From Candidatus Elusimicrobium euhamitermitis (lineage in GTDB: Bacteria; Elusimicrobiota; Elusimicrobia; Elusimicrobiales; Elusimicrobiaceae): a DNA stretch of 28,544 nt. Shown here one piece after another: positions 13,264 to 22,015 of this stretch. The stretch is from positions 1-28,544 of the forward strand of contig JAIRUU010000037.1 in NCBI GenBank assembly GCA_031254225.1, written 5' to 3'. Made by a program: the position numbers and the translations under genes. Every line of letters starts with the position of its first letter. The first letter of the stretch is position 1. The notes below the pieces were generated by a model, which saw only the letters and a list, made by a program, of their open reading frames with translations, searched no databases and was not told the DNA's origin.

Positions 13264-13773
13264 ATGCTCAAACCAAAATCCGCTTTTACGCTTATTGAAC
13301 TGCTGGTTGTCGTGCTTATAATAGGTATACTGGCTGCGGCGGCCGTGCCGCAATACCAAAAATCCGTTCTCAAAAGCAAGCTGGCGGAATCTATGATTGT
13401 TGCAAAGGCCGTTAAAGAAGCTGAGGACAGATATTTTCTTGCGGCCGGATCTTATACCGCGGACATAAACGATTTGGATGTGGACGTGTCTTTCAAAAAC
13501 TGCGTCTCAAGCGGTTCAGCGCAGACGACATATTATACGTGCGACAATAAAAAATCTTTTATTATACGGGCAAACGGCGGGGCAGGCTCAAGTTCCTCTG
13601 TTTACGTTTATACGAACGCAGACTATGCGATGGAGTTTTATTTTGCGCAGTCAGGTTCCCCCAATCTCCGGTATTGTCTTGAGAGAACCACAGCAGCGCA
13701 AAGCGTGTGCGTAAGTTTGGGCGGGACACTCACCGTGGACAACGTAACGGGTAAATATTATACCCTGCATTAA
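13264..13773 (+). CDS. Type IV pilin / pseudopilin with N-terminal methylation motif
   Basis: 169 aa. A short basic leader (MLKPKSA) precedes FTLIELLVVVLIIGILAAA, the class III signal peptide of type IV pilins, with the essential Glu at +5. Position -1 is Ala instead of the usual Gly. Then VPQYQKSVLKSKLAES starts the long alpha-1 helix, followed by a globular part with paired Cys residues (about 79 and 91, and two near 140 and 150). It would be cut by prepilin peptidase and assembled in the inner membrane into a type IV pilus or type II secretion pseudopilus. No pilus assembly genes are nearby. The ATG at 13264 has no obvious ribosome-binding site. GTG 13243 is an alternative. Confidence 0.88.
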   Translation: MLKPKSAFTLIELLVVVLIIGILAAAAVPQYQKSVLKSKLAESMIVAKAVKEAEDRYFLAAGSYTADINDLDVDVSFKNCVSSGSAQTTYYTCDNKKSFIIRANGGAGSSSSVYVYTNADYAMEFYFAQSGSPNLRYCLERTTAAQSVCVSLGGTLTVDNVTGKYYTLH

Positions 13774-13988
13774 TTTATTTTTTCCCAGACGCCGGTAATT
13801 TCCCCAAATACATATTTGCGTTAATGGTTTGCTTCTTTGTAAACTTCTCTCAAATAATATTTAGCTTCCTGCGTGTAAAAATCGTCCGGTGCGGCGGCGG
13901 ATTTTTTAACAACTATTCCGCGGGTACTTTTAATTCCGACGTCAGAAGCCGTTAAAAACGGAAACAAAACCTGAGCCGAAGCCGTGTT
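13770..13988 (-). pseudogene. Decayed gene with internal stop and probable frameshift
   Basis: One minus-strand frame is open from 13988 to 13770 except for a TAA at 13821-13823. It reads ...VLFPFLTASDVGIKSTRG, IVVKKSAAAPDDFYTQEAKY, YLREVYKEANH, stop, then RKYVFGEITGVWEKIN and stop. Both sides of the stop look protein-like. Upstream, an adjacent frame (about 13950-14030) encodes a hydrophobic helix, AIIGIIIFFFIKHGFGSG, that would be the N-terminus if one frameshift were restored. So it is probably a small membrane-anchored protein gene that has decayed. I do not recognise the family. Its end meets the stop of the convergent pilin gene. Confidence 0.5.
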
Positions 13989-14042
13989 TTATGAAGAAGA
14001 AAATAATAATTCCTATAATCGCATGCGCGCTGAATAAATTAT

Positions 14043-15182
14043 TTAGTACTTATGCACTACTACGACTTTTCCGAGCTGTTTGAATTTGTCCGTCAGCAGT
14101 TTGATTATTTTGGCTCGGGGAAATATTCTTAACTGGGAAAACATCATGCTGTCGTTCTGTTCTTTATTTTCGCCGGCGCCGTAGAAAAAGGTTATCTTGT
14201 CGGACACGTCAATAAGCTCTTTGAGCCGCGCTATGGGCGCGCCGCCGTCTAAATTTGCGGGATTAAGCTCATAAAGATTATAAAGCTGGTTTAGCATCAG
14301 CGCTCCTTCCGAGGCGAAGTTAAGACCGTCCGCTTTATAAGTGGGCGCTTCAAAAGGGTTAGAACTTTCCTGCATTTTTACGGCGGTTTTTGTAACGCGG
14401 GCGTACACGTCAAGCGTGGTTGACCCGCAGACTATTTTCAGACCCGGCGCTTTGTTAAAATCATTAATAAATTTTTCATCTAAGTTTTTGCCGGAGGGCG
14501 GGCCGGTTAAAATATTTGCCGTTACCGCGTTTCTGGTTTTGATAATCACAAGGGAAGTATCGTCCTCCCATTTATCTTCGGATATTGCTTTGCAGTACTC
14601 CAGCATTTTTTTTACGGCTTCGTCATATTTTATGCCGGAAACCAAATATTCGTTAAGCTTGTCCGCCACGCCGCCGGACCCTATGCCGTAACCAAAACCG
14701 TGCCCCATGCCGGATTGGGACAGCCCGTCGGAAAACAAAAGCAGCGCTTTGTCTTTGCCCAGCAGGCAGTTGCTTTCAATAAGGTTTTCGCCGCCGGCGC
14801 GCAGTACGCGCGTCTGCGGGATATAGGCGAAATTATTATTGATAAAAACAGGCTCCGGCCCTTCGTAGGTAACCATTTGCGCGTAGCCGTTATGCAGAAT
14901 ATTGGCGGCGGAAAACGCGGCAAAATTATCCGTCTTTTTGCCTATTTTTATGGTTTCCACCACAAGGCGGCACGCTTCCAGCAGCGAATATCCTTTCTCC
15001 AAAAAACAAACAAGTTCATTGCCAAACAGCGTGGCGCACAAGTTGGCGCGTATGCCGCTGCCTATGCCGTCCATGACGATAACCACCGTGGAATCTTTGG
15101 TGCGCATAACGGTAATATCGTCGCCGCAGACGGTATTGTCCAGCTTGTTATACCGGTACTGCAGCGTTTCAATATACTGCAT
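14043..15182 (-). CDS. SpoIIE/PP2C-type serine phosphatase, hydrogenase-associated
   Basis: 379 aa. Residues about 1-215 are a PP2C/SpoIIE phosphatase: CGDDITV, VIVMDGIGSGIRAN (the metal-binding Asp-Gly), LLFSDGLSQSG (Asp) and WEDDTSLVIIKT (Asp-Asp). All expected metal ligands are present. Residues about 220-379 are a C-terminal extension starting at GPPSGKNLDEKF, with LKIVCGSTTLDVYARV, seen (from memory) in phosphatases next to sensory hydrogenases. The gene follows the HydS-like gene with a 2-nt gap, so the two are co-translated. It would dephosphorylate a Ser/Thr-phosphoprotein in response to the PAS/H-cluster sensor. The target kinase or anti-sigma system is not in the window. Confidence 0.85.
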   Translation of the reverse strand: MQYIETLQYRYNKLDNTVCGDDITVMRTKDSTVVIVMDGIGSGIRANLCATLFGNELVCFLEKGYSLLEACRLVVETIKIGKKTDNFAAFSAANILHNGYAQMVTYEGPEPVFINNNFAYIPQTRVLRAGGENLIESNCLLGKDKALLLFSDGLSQSGMGHGFGYGIGSGGVADKLNEYLVSGIKYDEAVKKMLEYCKAISEDKWEDDTSLVIIKTRNAVTANILTGPPSGKNLDEKFINDFNKAPGLKIVCGSTTLDVYARVTKTAVKMQESSNPFEAPTYKADGLNFASEGALMLNQLYNLYELNPANLDGGAPIARLKELIDVSDKITFFYGAGENKEQNDSMMFSQLRIFPRAKIIKLLTDKFKQLGKVVVVHKY

Positions 15183-15184
15183 AG

Positions 15185-16900
15185 TTAATCCCCGTCGCCG
15201 TCTGAGGTTATCTGCATTATCTGGTTGACAATGTCCTGCGACTCGGCGGTGCTTTCGCCCAGATATTTGGCCACTTTCTGACTGGTCTCTATCTGGTGTT
15301 TGAGCAGTTCTCTCGCTTTGTCAACCGCCTGCATTTTGATGGAGGATTTGATTTTGGAAAGTTCCTCTTCATTTAAAATCGGTATAAATACGCCGACGAG
15401 CTGCTCGTTATCCTTTATATCGTAAACTATAAATCTGCATTTGAGATTATAGGCGGTAAATTCATGTATCCAGTTAATTTCTTTTACCTCGCCGCTGAGC
15501 ACTTTTTCAAACGGATGCGGGTCCATAAGCACGGAGATATGGCTGCCCGCCGCGCCCTTGGCGCAGTTAAACATTTTATTGAAATAGGCGTTGGTCTGCA
15601 CTATGTTGAGGTTACTGTCCAGCAGCGCCACGCCGCCGGGCATACTGTCTATAATGCCGGCGTTTTGCGTTAATAAATGTTTCCTTAAATAAGGCATGCA
15701 CATTTCTTTCTGAGCGTAGCCGTTAAGTATCGCTATCGCTTTTTCCCTGCAGCCGGGGTAGCCGCAGCTCTGGCAGTTGAGACGGTCCTCTTCCTTTTCT
15801 TTGCCCATGGCTTTAAGCGTATTCTCTATCTCTTTTTCCGTATGCTCGGCGGCCTGCGTGGGAGCGGGCGTAAAATTATTGCTTAAATTTATATTTTGAG
15901 GCAGAGTATCGGGTTTGTATCCGGTTTTGTTGCTTTGGGCGTAATCTAATATATTCGCGCGTTTTTTTATCAAATTATCTTCCAGGCCGGCAGGGCCGTT
16001 TAGACAGCCGCCAGCGCACCACATAAGCTCAACGTCGCAGTTTTGGGACTCAAAATTATCAAGCGCGTTTTTAACGCCCGCTTCGCCGTCAAAACAAAGT
16101 ATTTTTTTTGGCTGGTTTTCGCCGTCCGCGTCAAGCGTTTTCAAAATGCCGCCCGGCAGAGGATAATACTGCGCTTTGTAAAATGACGGCTTATCAAAAG
16201 CGCTTTCTTCGCACTTTTTTAAGTCTATGCCTTTTGTTTTTAACATTTGTTCCAGTTCTTTAAATGTCAAAACTTCGGCGATAAGACCTTTATAAGAATC
16301 CCACAAAGCCTCGTCTTTCTTAGCCACGCACGGGCCGACGAAGACGATGTCCGTATCCGCCCCGACGGAATCCTTTATTATTTTAGCATGCGCTATCATG
16401 GGGGAGACCACGGGCGCAATGCTGCCGGCAAGCTCCGGTTTATATTTTGTTATATAGTTAATTACCGCCGGGCAGGAAGAGTGGATAAAATTTTTGTCCG
16501 CGCGTTTTATATATTTCAGCGATTCCAGCGCGGCATAATAGGCCGCGGCGGCGGTCTCAAAAACATAGTCAAAACCCAGCATCCGCAGCGCGCCGGGCAA
16601 GCGCTTTTGCTGCCAGGCGTCAAAATCTGCCGCAAAAGACGGCGCTATTGAAACCGCCGTCTTTCTGCCGAAATTTTTAAGCAGATTTTCCGTCCTGTAA
16701 ATACTGCTTGCGTACTGCTTTGCTTTCTGCGGGCAATTGCGCAAACACCCGCCGCACACGATACAGTCCCTGTTAAGCACCTGCGCCTGCCCCTCGTTCA
16801 TGCTTATGCACGTTACGGGGCAGCCGCGCAGACATTTGTGGCAGTCTCTGCAATGGGCGGCGCGGGTGTATATTAAAGCGGCGGCGTCATTTATCCTCAT
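15185..16900 (-). CDS. hydS: PAS-containing sensory [FeFe] hydrogenase (HydS-like)
   Basis: 571 aa from ATG 16900. Two [4Fe-4S] motifs lie at Cys17/20/23/27 and Cys46/49/52/56. The H-cluster domain spans about 80-320 with degenerate motifs. L1 is SSCPAV (Ser142-Cys143, so the proton-transfer Cys of TSCCP is Ser but the ligand Cys is kept). L2 is GPCVAKKDE (Cys191, Met replaced by Gly). L3 is MWCAGGCLNG (Cys295/299). A 4-Cys Fe-S domain follows (C376-x2-C-x4-C-x16-C401), then a PAS domain (about 415-520) and a helical linker. It has no NuoG-like 2Fe-2S domain and no kinase domain. Features match group C sensory hydrogenases, thought to sense H2 or redox state. It follows hydA by 7 nt. Confidence 0.87.
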   Translation of the reverse strand: MRINDAAALIYTRAAHCRDCHKCLRGCPVTCISMNEGQAQVLNRDCIVCGGCLRNCPQKAKQYASSIYRTENLLKNFGRKTAVSIAPSFAADFDAWQQKRLPGALRMLGFDYVFETAAAAYYAALESLKYIKRADKNFIHSSCPAVINYITKYKPELAGSIAPVVSPMIAHAKIIKDSVGADTDIVFVGPCVAKKDEALWDSYKGLIAEVLTFKELEQMLKTKGIDLKKCEESAFDKPSFYKAQYYPLPGGILKTLDADGENQPKKILCFDGEAGVKNALDNFESQNCDVELMWCAGGCLNGPAGLEDNLIKKRANILDYAQSNKTGYKPDTLPQNINLSNNFTPAPTQAAEHTEKEIENTLKAMGKEKEEDRLNCQSCGYPGCREKAIAILNGYAQKEMCMPYLRKHLLTQNAGIIDSMPGGVALLDSNLNIVQTNAYFNKMFNCAKGAAGSHISVLMDPHPFEKVLSGEVKEINWIHEFTAYNLKCRFIVYDIKDNEQLVGVFIPILNEEELSKIKSSIKMQAVDKARELLKHQIETSQKVAKYLGESTAESQDIVNQIMQITSDGDGD

Positions 16901-16907
16901 ATATTTT

Positions 16908-18905
16908 TTATTTGACGGAGGCTTTGGTTTTAAGGTCAAGCGCGGCTTCCACTTTTTCCATCGTAGCCTGTTCTATTGTCAGGCCGTCAATTTTTACTAC
17001 GGGACCTTTGTTGCATTTCTCAAAACAGAATGAAGGCGTCATTTTAATCTGCGCGTCTAATTTATTGTCTTTTGCGTATTTGCGTATATCGGCCAGCATT
17101 TTCTTCGCGCCTTTAAGCACGCACGACGTGCCGAAACATACTTCAATATTAATCTTGTCCGCGGCGGCGGGCGCACTGTTAAATTTAATGCGCTTTCGGT
17201 TGTGATAATGCGTATGCAGCAGTTCATGCGCTTTTTTGCCGCCGGTTTCGCCCAGCGCTTCTTCATAAAACTTTGCTATATAATGATTGTCCTGGGACTT
17301 ATGCAGCTGGGTCTGATTGTCGGCGTTATATAAACCTTCGGCGCGTTTTTTAATATCTTTGGCGGTATTTGAAACCGGCTGCCCGGCGCCGGCCACGCAG
17401 CCGTTGGGGCAGGCCATTACTTCAACAAAGTCATAATATTTTTTGCCGTTTTGTATGTCTTTAATAAGTTTATGCGCGTTTTTAAGCCCGCTGACCGCCG
17501 CTATTTTTACCGTTTTGCCGGCGAGGTCAATCTCCAATTCCTTAAGCTCTTTGGTTTCCTGCAGAACTTTACAGACGGGCCTGTAATCAGCCGCCGGGCT
17601 GACTTTGCCAAGTACGTAACGCACGACGGCTTCCGTCACGCCGCCTGCGTGGCCGAATATAATGCCCGCGCCGGTTTTAAAACCGAAAGGCAAATCAAAA
17701 GAAGAAGGCTCCAGCTCAAGGAACTTTATGCCCTTTTCGTCTATCATGCGGGCCAGCTCCATGGTGGTGAGGACATTGCTTACGTCAGGGTCTCCGTTTT
17801 TGGAAAACTCCGGGCGTTTTGCCTCGTATTTCTTAGCCGTGCACGGCATGACGGAAACTACGGAGATGTTTTCCCTTTTACCGCCTTTTCTTACAAAATC
17901 CTCTTTTATCGCCGCGCCCAGCATCTGCTGCGGGGACTTGCAGGTGGAAATATTCTCAAGTAAATCGGAGTGGCAGTGCTCCGCGTGTTTTACCCACGCC
18001 GGGCAGCAGGACGTAAACAGCGGGAGATTCCGGCCTTTTTCAAAGCGGTTTATAAACTCGTTCACTTCTTCAAATATGGTTAAATCCGCGCCGAAAGAAG
18101 TATCATAGACATAGTCAAAACCGAGCATGCGGAGAGCCGTTACTATAAGTCCGGTGCTGTTTTCGCCCTCTTTCAGGCCGTACATTTCGCCAAGCGCCGT
18201 TCTGACGGCGGGCGCTATCTGTGCCGCGACTTTTTTCTCCTCATTCCAAATATCCTGCCAAATCTGCGAAACTTCGGACTTGCTTGACAAAGCGCCCGTG
18301 GGGCATATTCTGGAACACTGTCCGCAGTTGACGCATTCCACCTCGTTTAAATGTTTGCCGAAAGTGGGCTGCACCTGCGTTTTGCTGCCGCGGCCCACAA
18401 AGTCTATTACGCCTATTCCCTGCACCTCGCTGCACATTCTGGTACAGTCCCCGCATAAAATGCATTTGTCAGGGTCTCTGACGAGGGAATGAGAATTTGT
18501 GTCCCGCCCCTGCTTTGCCGGCGTAGGTTTAAAACGTATTTCTTTTACGCCGAGTTTCCTTGCTATCTCCTGCAGTTTGCAATAACCGGTTTTAACGCAG
18601 GTGGCGCAGTTGTGATTGCCGGAAGCCAGTAAAAGTTCAATATTCGTGCGCCGTATATCGCGTATTTGCAGCGTGTGGACGCTGATTTTCATGCCGTCCT
18701 TAGGCTCTATGGAACAGGAAGCCTGTATGCCCATACCCTCAATATCCACAAGGCATAAACGGCAGGCGCCGTATACGCTGAGCTCGGAATGATAGCAAAA
18801 TGTGGGGATTTCAATTTTTGCTTTACGGATAAGCTCCAGCAAATTTTTTTCGTTTTCTATTGGAATCTGTTTTCCTTCAACCGTTACATAACCTCTGTTG
18901 CTCAT
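16908..18905 (-). CDS. hydA: [FeFe] hydrogenase catalytic subunit HydA (trimeric type)
   Basis: 665 aa. From ATG 18905 (GGAGG at 18910-18914). Order: N-terminal NuoG-like [2Fe-2S] domain (FCYHSELSVYGACRLC), a His-Cys3 [4Fe-4S] site (HNCATCVKTGYC, about 98-109), two ferredoxin-type [4Fe-4S] motifs (CILCGDCTRMC and CVNCGQCSRICP), then a complete H-cluster domain with L1 TSCCPAWV, L2 MPCTAKKYE and L3 EVMACPNGCVAGAG. A C-terminal thioredoxin-like [2Fe-2S] domain follows (VCFGTSC ... FCFEKC). All catalytic Cys are intact. With HydB and HydC it forms the NAD- and ferredoxin-linked electron-bifurcating/confurcating hydrogenase in the cytoplasm. The ATG is 1 nt from the hydB stop. Confidence 0.96.
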   Translation of the reverse strand: MSNRGYVTVEGKQIPIENEKNLLELIRKAKIEIPTFCYHSELSVYGACRLCLVDIEGMGIQASCSIEPKDGMKISVHTLQIRDIRRTNIELLLASGNHNCATCVKTGYCKLQEIARKLGVKEIRFKPTPAKQGRDTNSHSLVRDPDKCILCGDCTRMCSEVQGIGVIDFVGRGSKTQVQPTFGKHLNEVECVNCGQCSRICPTGALSSKSEVSQIWQDIWNEEKKVAAQIAPAVRTALGEMYGLKEGENSTGLIVTALRMLGFDYVYDTSFGADLTIFEEVNEFINRFEKGRNLPLFTSCCPAWVKHAEHCHSDLLENISTCKSPQQMLGAAIKEDFVRKGGKRENISVVSVMPCTAKKYEAKRPEFSKNGDPDVSNVLTTMELARMIDEKGIKFLELEPSSFDLPFGFKTGAGIIFGHAGGVTEAVVRYVLGKVSPAADYRPVCKVLQETKELKELEIDLAGKTVKIAAVSGLKNAHKLIKDIQNGKKYYDFVEVMACPNGCVAGAGQPVSNTAKDIKKRAEGLYNADNQTQLHKSQDNHYIAKFYEEALGETGGKKAHELLHTHYHNRKRIKFNSAPAAADKINIEVCFGTSCVLKGAKKMLADIRKYAKDNKLDAQIKMTPSFCFEKCNKGPVVKIDGLTIEQATMEKVEAALDLKTKASVK

Positions 18906-18906
18906 T

Positions 18907-20790
18907 TTATCCTCCGACCGCGACGGCGTTAAATTTACACGCAGAAATACACGCCCCGCATTTAATGCATTTCTTGACGTCAATTACATGCGGTTTTTTT
19001 ACTTCTCCGTTTATTGCTTCTGCCGGACAGGCTCTTTTGCAGGCGGTGCAGCCTTTGCATTTTTCCGCGATAATTTTATATTTGGCCAGCGCTTTGCAGG
19101 CGTTGGCCGGGCAGTTTTTATTTTTTATATGTTCCAAATATTCGTCCTTAAAATATTTCAGCGTGGAAAGCACCGGATTTGGCGCGCTTTTGCCAAGGCC
19201 GCATAAGGAAGACACTTTGACGACGCCTGCCAGCCCTTCAAGCAGATCTAAAGTTTTAATTTCCGCTTTGCCCTCGGTGATATCCGTAAGCATGGAGAGC
19301 ATTTGCTTAGTACCCTCCCGGCATGAAACGCATTTTCCGCAGGATTCGTTTTGCGTGAAATTCATAAAAAATTTTGCGATATTAATCATGCAGGTGTCCC
19401 TGTTCATTACTACCAATCCGCCGGAGCCCACCATAGCGCCTACGGATTTAAGAGAGTCAAAATCAATAGGCATGTCAAGATGCTCTTTAGTCAGGCAGCC
19501 GCCGCTCGGCCCGCCGATTTGCACCGCTTTAAAAGCTTCAAAATCAGCCTCGCCCGCATCATTGCTGGTTCCGCCGGCGATATCGTTAATAATAGTCCTC
19601 AAAGTGGTGCCGAAGGGAACTTCAACAAGGCCGGTGTTGCAGACGTGCCCGGTAAGAGCGAATGTCTTTGTCCCCGGCGCGCCGGCCGTGCCGATTTTGC
19701 GAAATTCTCCCGCGCCTGTTTCCAAAATTTTAGGTATATTGGCCAGCGTTTCCACGTTGTTGATAACCGTGGGTTTTCCGAACAGGCCGCTTACGGCTGG
19801 GAAAGGAGGTTTTGGCCTGGGCATGCCTCTTTCTCCTTCTACGGAAGCGATAAGCGCCGTCTCCTCTCCGCATACGAAAGCGCCCGCTCCCTCCATAATA
19901 TTAACTTTGAAATTTTGCCCGGAGTTGAAAATACCCAGTCCCAAAATACCCAGTTCCTCAGCCTGTTTTACGGCCGTTTTAATGCGTTCAACGGCAAGAG
20001 GATATTCCATTCTGACGTAAATATAACCCTCGTCCGCGCCTATGGCTTTAGCCGCTATAATCAGGCCCTCACTACCCGCGTGCGGATTGCCTTCCATTAT
20101 GCTTCTGTCCATGAAAGCGCCCGGGTCTCCCTCGTCGCCGTTGCAGATTACGTATTTTTTCGGGCCCGGGGACTGGCGCGTTAAATCCCATTTTTTGCCG
20201 GTGGGAAAACCGCCGCCGCCGCGCCCTCTTAAGCCGGAGTCGGAAATCTCTTTGCATACCTGCGCGTCGGTCATATCCGCGCAGGCTTTGGCCGCGCTGA
20301 AATAACCGCCGTGATTTATATATTCATTAATGTCTTCCGGGTTGATTTTGCCGCAGTCTTTAAGCAGAAACCTGGTCTGTTTTTTATAAAAAGGTATTTC
20401 GGCCGTAGTTTTATATTGTTTGCCGTCGGCGGGGTTTTTATAAAGGAGTCTTTCAACCGCTTCCCCTTTCATTATCGTTTTTTCAATGAGCTCGGCTACG
20501 TCGCTCTCTTTTACTTTGGTATAAAAAATATCGCCTATGCTCAGCAGCGGCCCCTGCTGGCAGAAACCCTGGCAGCCGCTTTTTGAAAGATAGGCTTCGC
20601 GGCAGTCTTCGGAAATTTTTAAGGAGGCATTTATTTTGCGTTTTGCAAGTTCTTTGCGGAATTCTTCAAAAATTTTAAGCGAACCGCTGGAAACGCAGCC
20701 CGTGCCGGCGCAGATAATTATTCTGGTATTTATATTTTTACAGCGGTTATCGTAAGTCTTTTTAATTTCCCGAAGATTAACTGTTGACAT
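18907..20790 (-). CDS. hydB: Hydrogenase subunit HydB (NuoF-like, FMN/NAD-binding)
   Basis: 627 aa. From ATG 20790, with AAGGAG upstream. It has an N-terminal thioredoxin-like [2Fe-2S] domain (ICAGTGCVSSG ... CQGFCQQGP), the NuoF core with the NADH/FMN site GLRGRGGGGFPTGKKW, DEGDPGAFMDRSIMEGNPH, GGPSGGCL and the [4Fe-4S] loop ESCGKCVSCREG with a later Cys (SLCGLGK). Two C-terminal ferredoxin motifs follow (CKGCTACKRACP and CIKCGACISAC). This layout is the HydB subunit of trimeric [FeFe] hydrogenases, where FMN is the proposed bifurcation/NAD site. The start overlaps the end of hydC by 14 nt, showing tight co-translation. Confidence 0.95.
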   Translation of the reverse strand: MSTVNLREIKKTYDNRCKNINTRIIICAGTGCVSSGSLKIFEEFRKELAKRKINASLKISEDCREAYLSKSGCQGFCQQGPLLSIGDIFYTKVKESDVAELIEKTIMKGEAVERLLYKNPADGKQYKTTAEIPFYKKQTRFLLKDCGKINPEDINEYINHGGYFSAAKACADMTDAQVCKEISDSGLRGRGGGGFPTGKKWDLTRQSPGPKKYVICNGDEGDPGAFMDRSIMEGNPHAGSEGLIIAAKAIGADEGYIYVRMEYPLAVERIKTAVKQAEELGILGLGIFNSGQNFKVNIMEGAGAFVCGEETALIASVEGERGMPRPKPPFPAVSGLFGKPTVINNVETLANIPKILETGAGEFRKIGTAGAPGTKTFALTGHVCNTGLVEVPFGTTLRTIINDIAGGTSNDAGEADFEAFKAVQIGGPSGGCLTKEHLDMPIDFDSLKSVGAMVGSGGLVVMNRDTCMINIAKFFMNFTQNESCGKCVSCREGTKQMLSMLTDITEGKAEIKTLDLLEGLAGVVKVSSLCGLGKSAPNPVLSTLKYFKDEYLEHIKNKNCPANACKALAKYKIIAEKCKGCTACKRACPAEAINGEVKKPHVIDVKKCIKCGACISACKFNAVAVGG

Positions 20791-21268
20791 TTGCTTTCTC
20801 CTTAGCGGCCGTCTCGTCAATAAGCGCGGTAACTTTTTCCGGCGTCATCTGAGGGTGCACTTCTTCGTCAATAACAACCACGGGTGCTATGCCGCACGCG
20901 CCCAGGCAGGAAACGCATTCCAGGGTAAACATAAAATCGGCGGAGGTGTGTCTGTCCGGCGCAAGACCCAGCTTCTTTTCCACAGCCTGAATAATATTTT
21001 CGGACTTTTTAACGTGGCACGCGGTGCCGTCGCATATTTTGATTATATGTTTGCCCTTGGGAACAATGGAAAAATGCGAAAAAAACGTAGCCACTCCGAA
21101 CACTTTGGCGGGCGATATGCCCAAAGAATTGGCCACAAAAGTCATGGCGTCTTCCGGCAGATAATTATATTTTTGCTGGACTTTCTGAAGTATGGGGATA
21201 AGTTTGTCGGGGCTGTTGTCGTATTCGTTAAGAATAACGGCGATATCGTTTAGTTTTTCTAATGACAT
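20777..21268 (-). CDS. hydC: Hydrogenase subunit HydC (NuoE-like)
   Basis: 163 aa. It has a helical bundle (about 1-70, YNYLPEDAMTFVANSLGISPAKVFGVATFFSHF, a NuoE hallmark) and a thioredoxin-like [2Fe-2S] domain with CDGTACH and CVSCLGACGIAP, that is C-x4-C and C-x3-C. It transfers electrons between HydB and the other subunits. I chose ATG at 21268, with AAGGAG about 10 nt upstream. The frame is open up to 21331 but overlaps the end of rex. It is 14 nt after the rex stop. Confidence 0.94.
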   Translation of the reverse strand: MSLEKLNDIAVILNEYDNSPDKLIPILQKVQQKYNYLPEDAMTFVANSLGISPAKVFGVATFFSHFSIVPKGKHIIKICDGTACHVKKSENIIQAVEKKLGLAPDRHTSADFMFTLECVSCLGACGIAPVVVIDEEVHPQMTPEKVTALIDETAAKEKANVNS

Positions 21269-21282
21269 GCTGTAGAGTCTCC

Positions 21283-21957
21283 TTATTTTTTCTTGCGCGC
21301 CGCCTGCTCTGACACAAGCAGCTTCTGCCACAGGACAGAGAGAGACGCGCCTAAATCTTCATTCTGCACTATCACGCCCGGGGGGCAGTTTATTCTTTCC
21401 GAGGAAAAACACCATATGGCTTTTATTCCCGCTTTGGCGAGCGTGTCCGCCACGGCCTGAGAAGAACGGGGAGATACCGCTATAATAGCCAGTTTTATCC
21501 TCATGCGTTTTATTAAATCCACGGCTTTATGCATAGGGAAAATAGTTTTGCCGTTTATCTGTCTGCCGTGCAGCTGAGGATTATCGTCGCCGACGGCCAC
21601 GATATTCAAAGAATATTTGGCAAAGCCGCCGTAGGAAGCCAGCGCTTTGCCCAAATTGCCCGCGCCTATTAAAAAGGCGTCCATAGTATCGTTTATGCCT
21701 AAGAATCCTTCTATGTTGTGTATAAGCTCGGTTCTTTTATATCCGTTTTTCGGCCGGCCGTTAAAACCGGTATAAGCTATGTCTTTTCTGACCTGTATCG
21801 CGGTAAAATTAAAACGGGCGGAAATTTGGGCGGAAGATATAAACTCCGCGTTTTGGCCTTTTAAATATTCAAGATAAACCAGCATGCGCCTGAGCGCCGC
21901 TTCGGGGGCGTACTGCGCCGTAATTTGCTTTTGTTTTATCATTTCCGCTAGTTTCAT
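21283..21957 (-). CDS. rex: Redox-sensing transcriptional repressor Rex
   Basis: 224 aa, close to the family length of 210-220. The N-terminal winged helix (about 15-85) includes ISSAQISARFNFTAIQVRKD and the wing with GFNGRPKNGY. The Rossmann domain has FLIGAGNLGKAL (G-x-G-x-x-G, NAD(H)-binding). The C-terminal segment is a domain-swapped helix. Rex represses fermentative and hydrogenase genes when NAD+ is high and lets go when NADH rises. It is the first gene of the rex-hydCBA operon, and a Rex-type palindrome covers its own start site, so autoregulation is expected. No clear ribosome-binding site precedes the ATG. Confidence 0.95.
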   Translation of the reverse strand: MKLAEMIKQKQITAQYAPEAALRRMLVYLEYLKGQNAEFISSAQISARFNFTAIQVRKDIAYTGFNGRPKNGYKRTELIHNIEGFLGINDTMDAFLIGAGNLGKALASYGGFAKYSLNIVAVGDDNPQLHGRQINGKTIFPMHKAVDLIKRMRIKLAIIAVSPRSSQAVADTLAKAGIKAIWCFSSERINCPPGVIVQNEDLGASLSVLWQKLLVSEQAARKKK

Positions 21958-22015
21958 TTGAAAAATATTGCTCGTTATATTTCTGTTTTTAGAATATTAA
22001 AGGTTAAAAAAGAAA

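Noticed and set aside
16898..16939. N-terminal extension of the sensory hydrogenase to TTG 16939
   Set aside because: It would overlap hydA's 3' end and has no ribosome-binding site. ATG 16900 follows the hydA stop by 7 nt and gives a natural start before the first Fe-S motif.
18860..20020. 386-codon plus-strand frame opposite hydB
   Set aside because: Antisense shadow of a well-supported gene with all cofactor motifs. No ribosome-binding site or recognisable domain.
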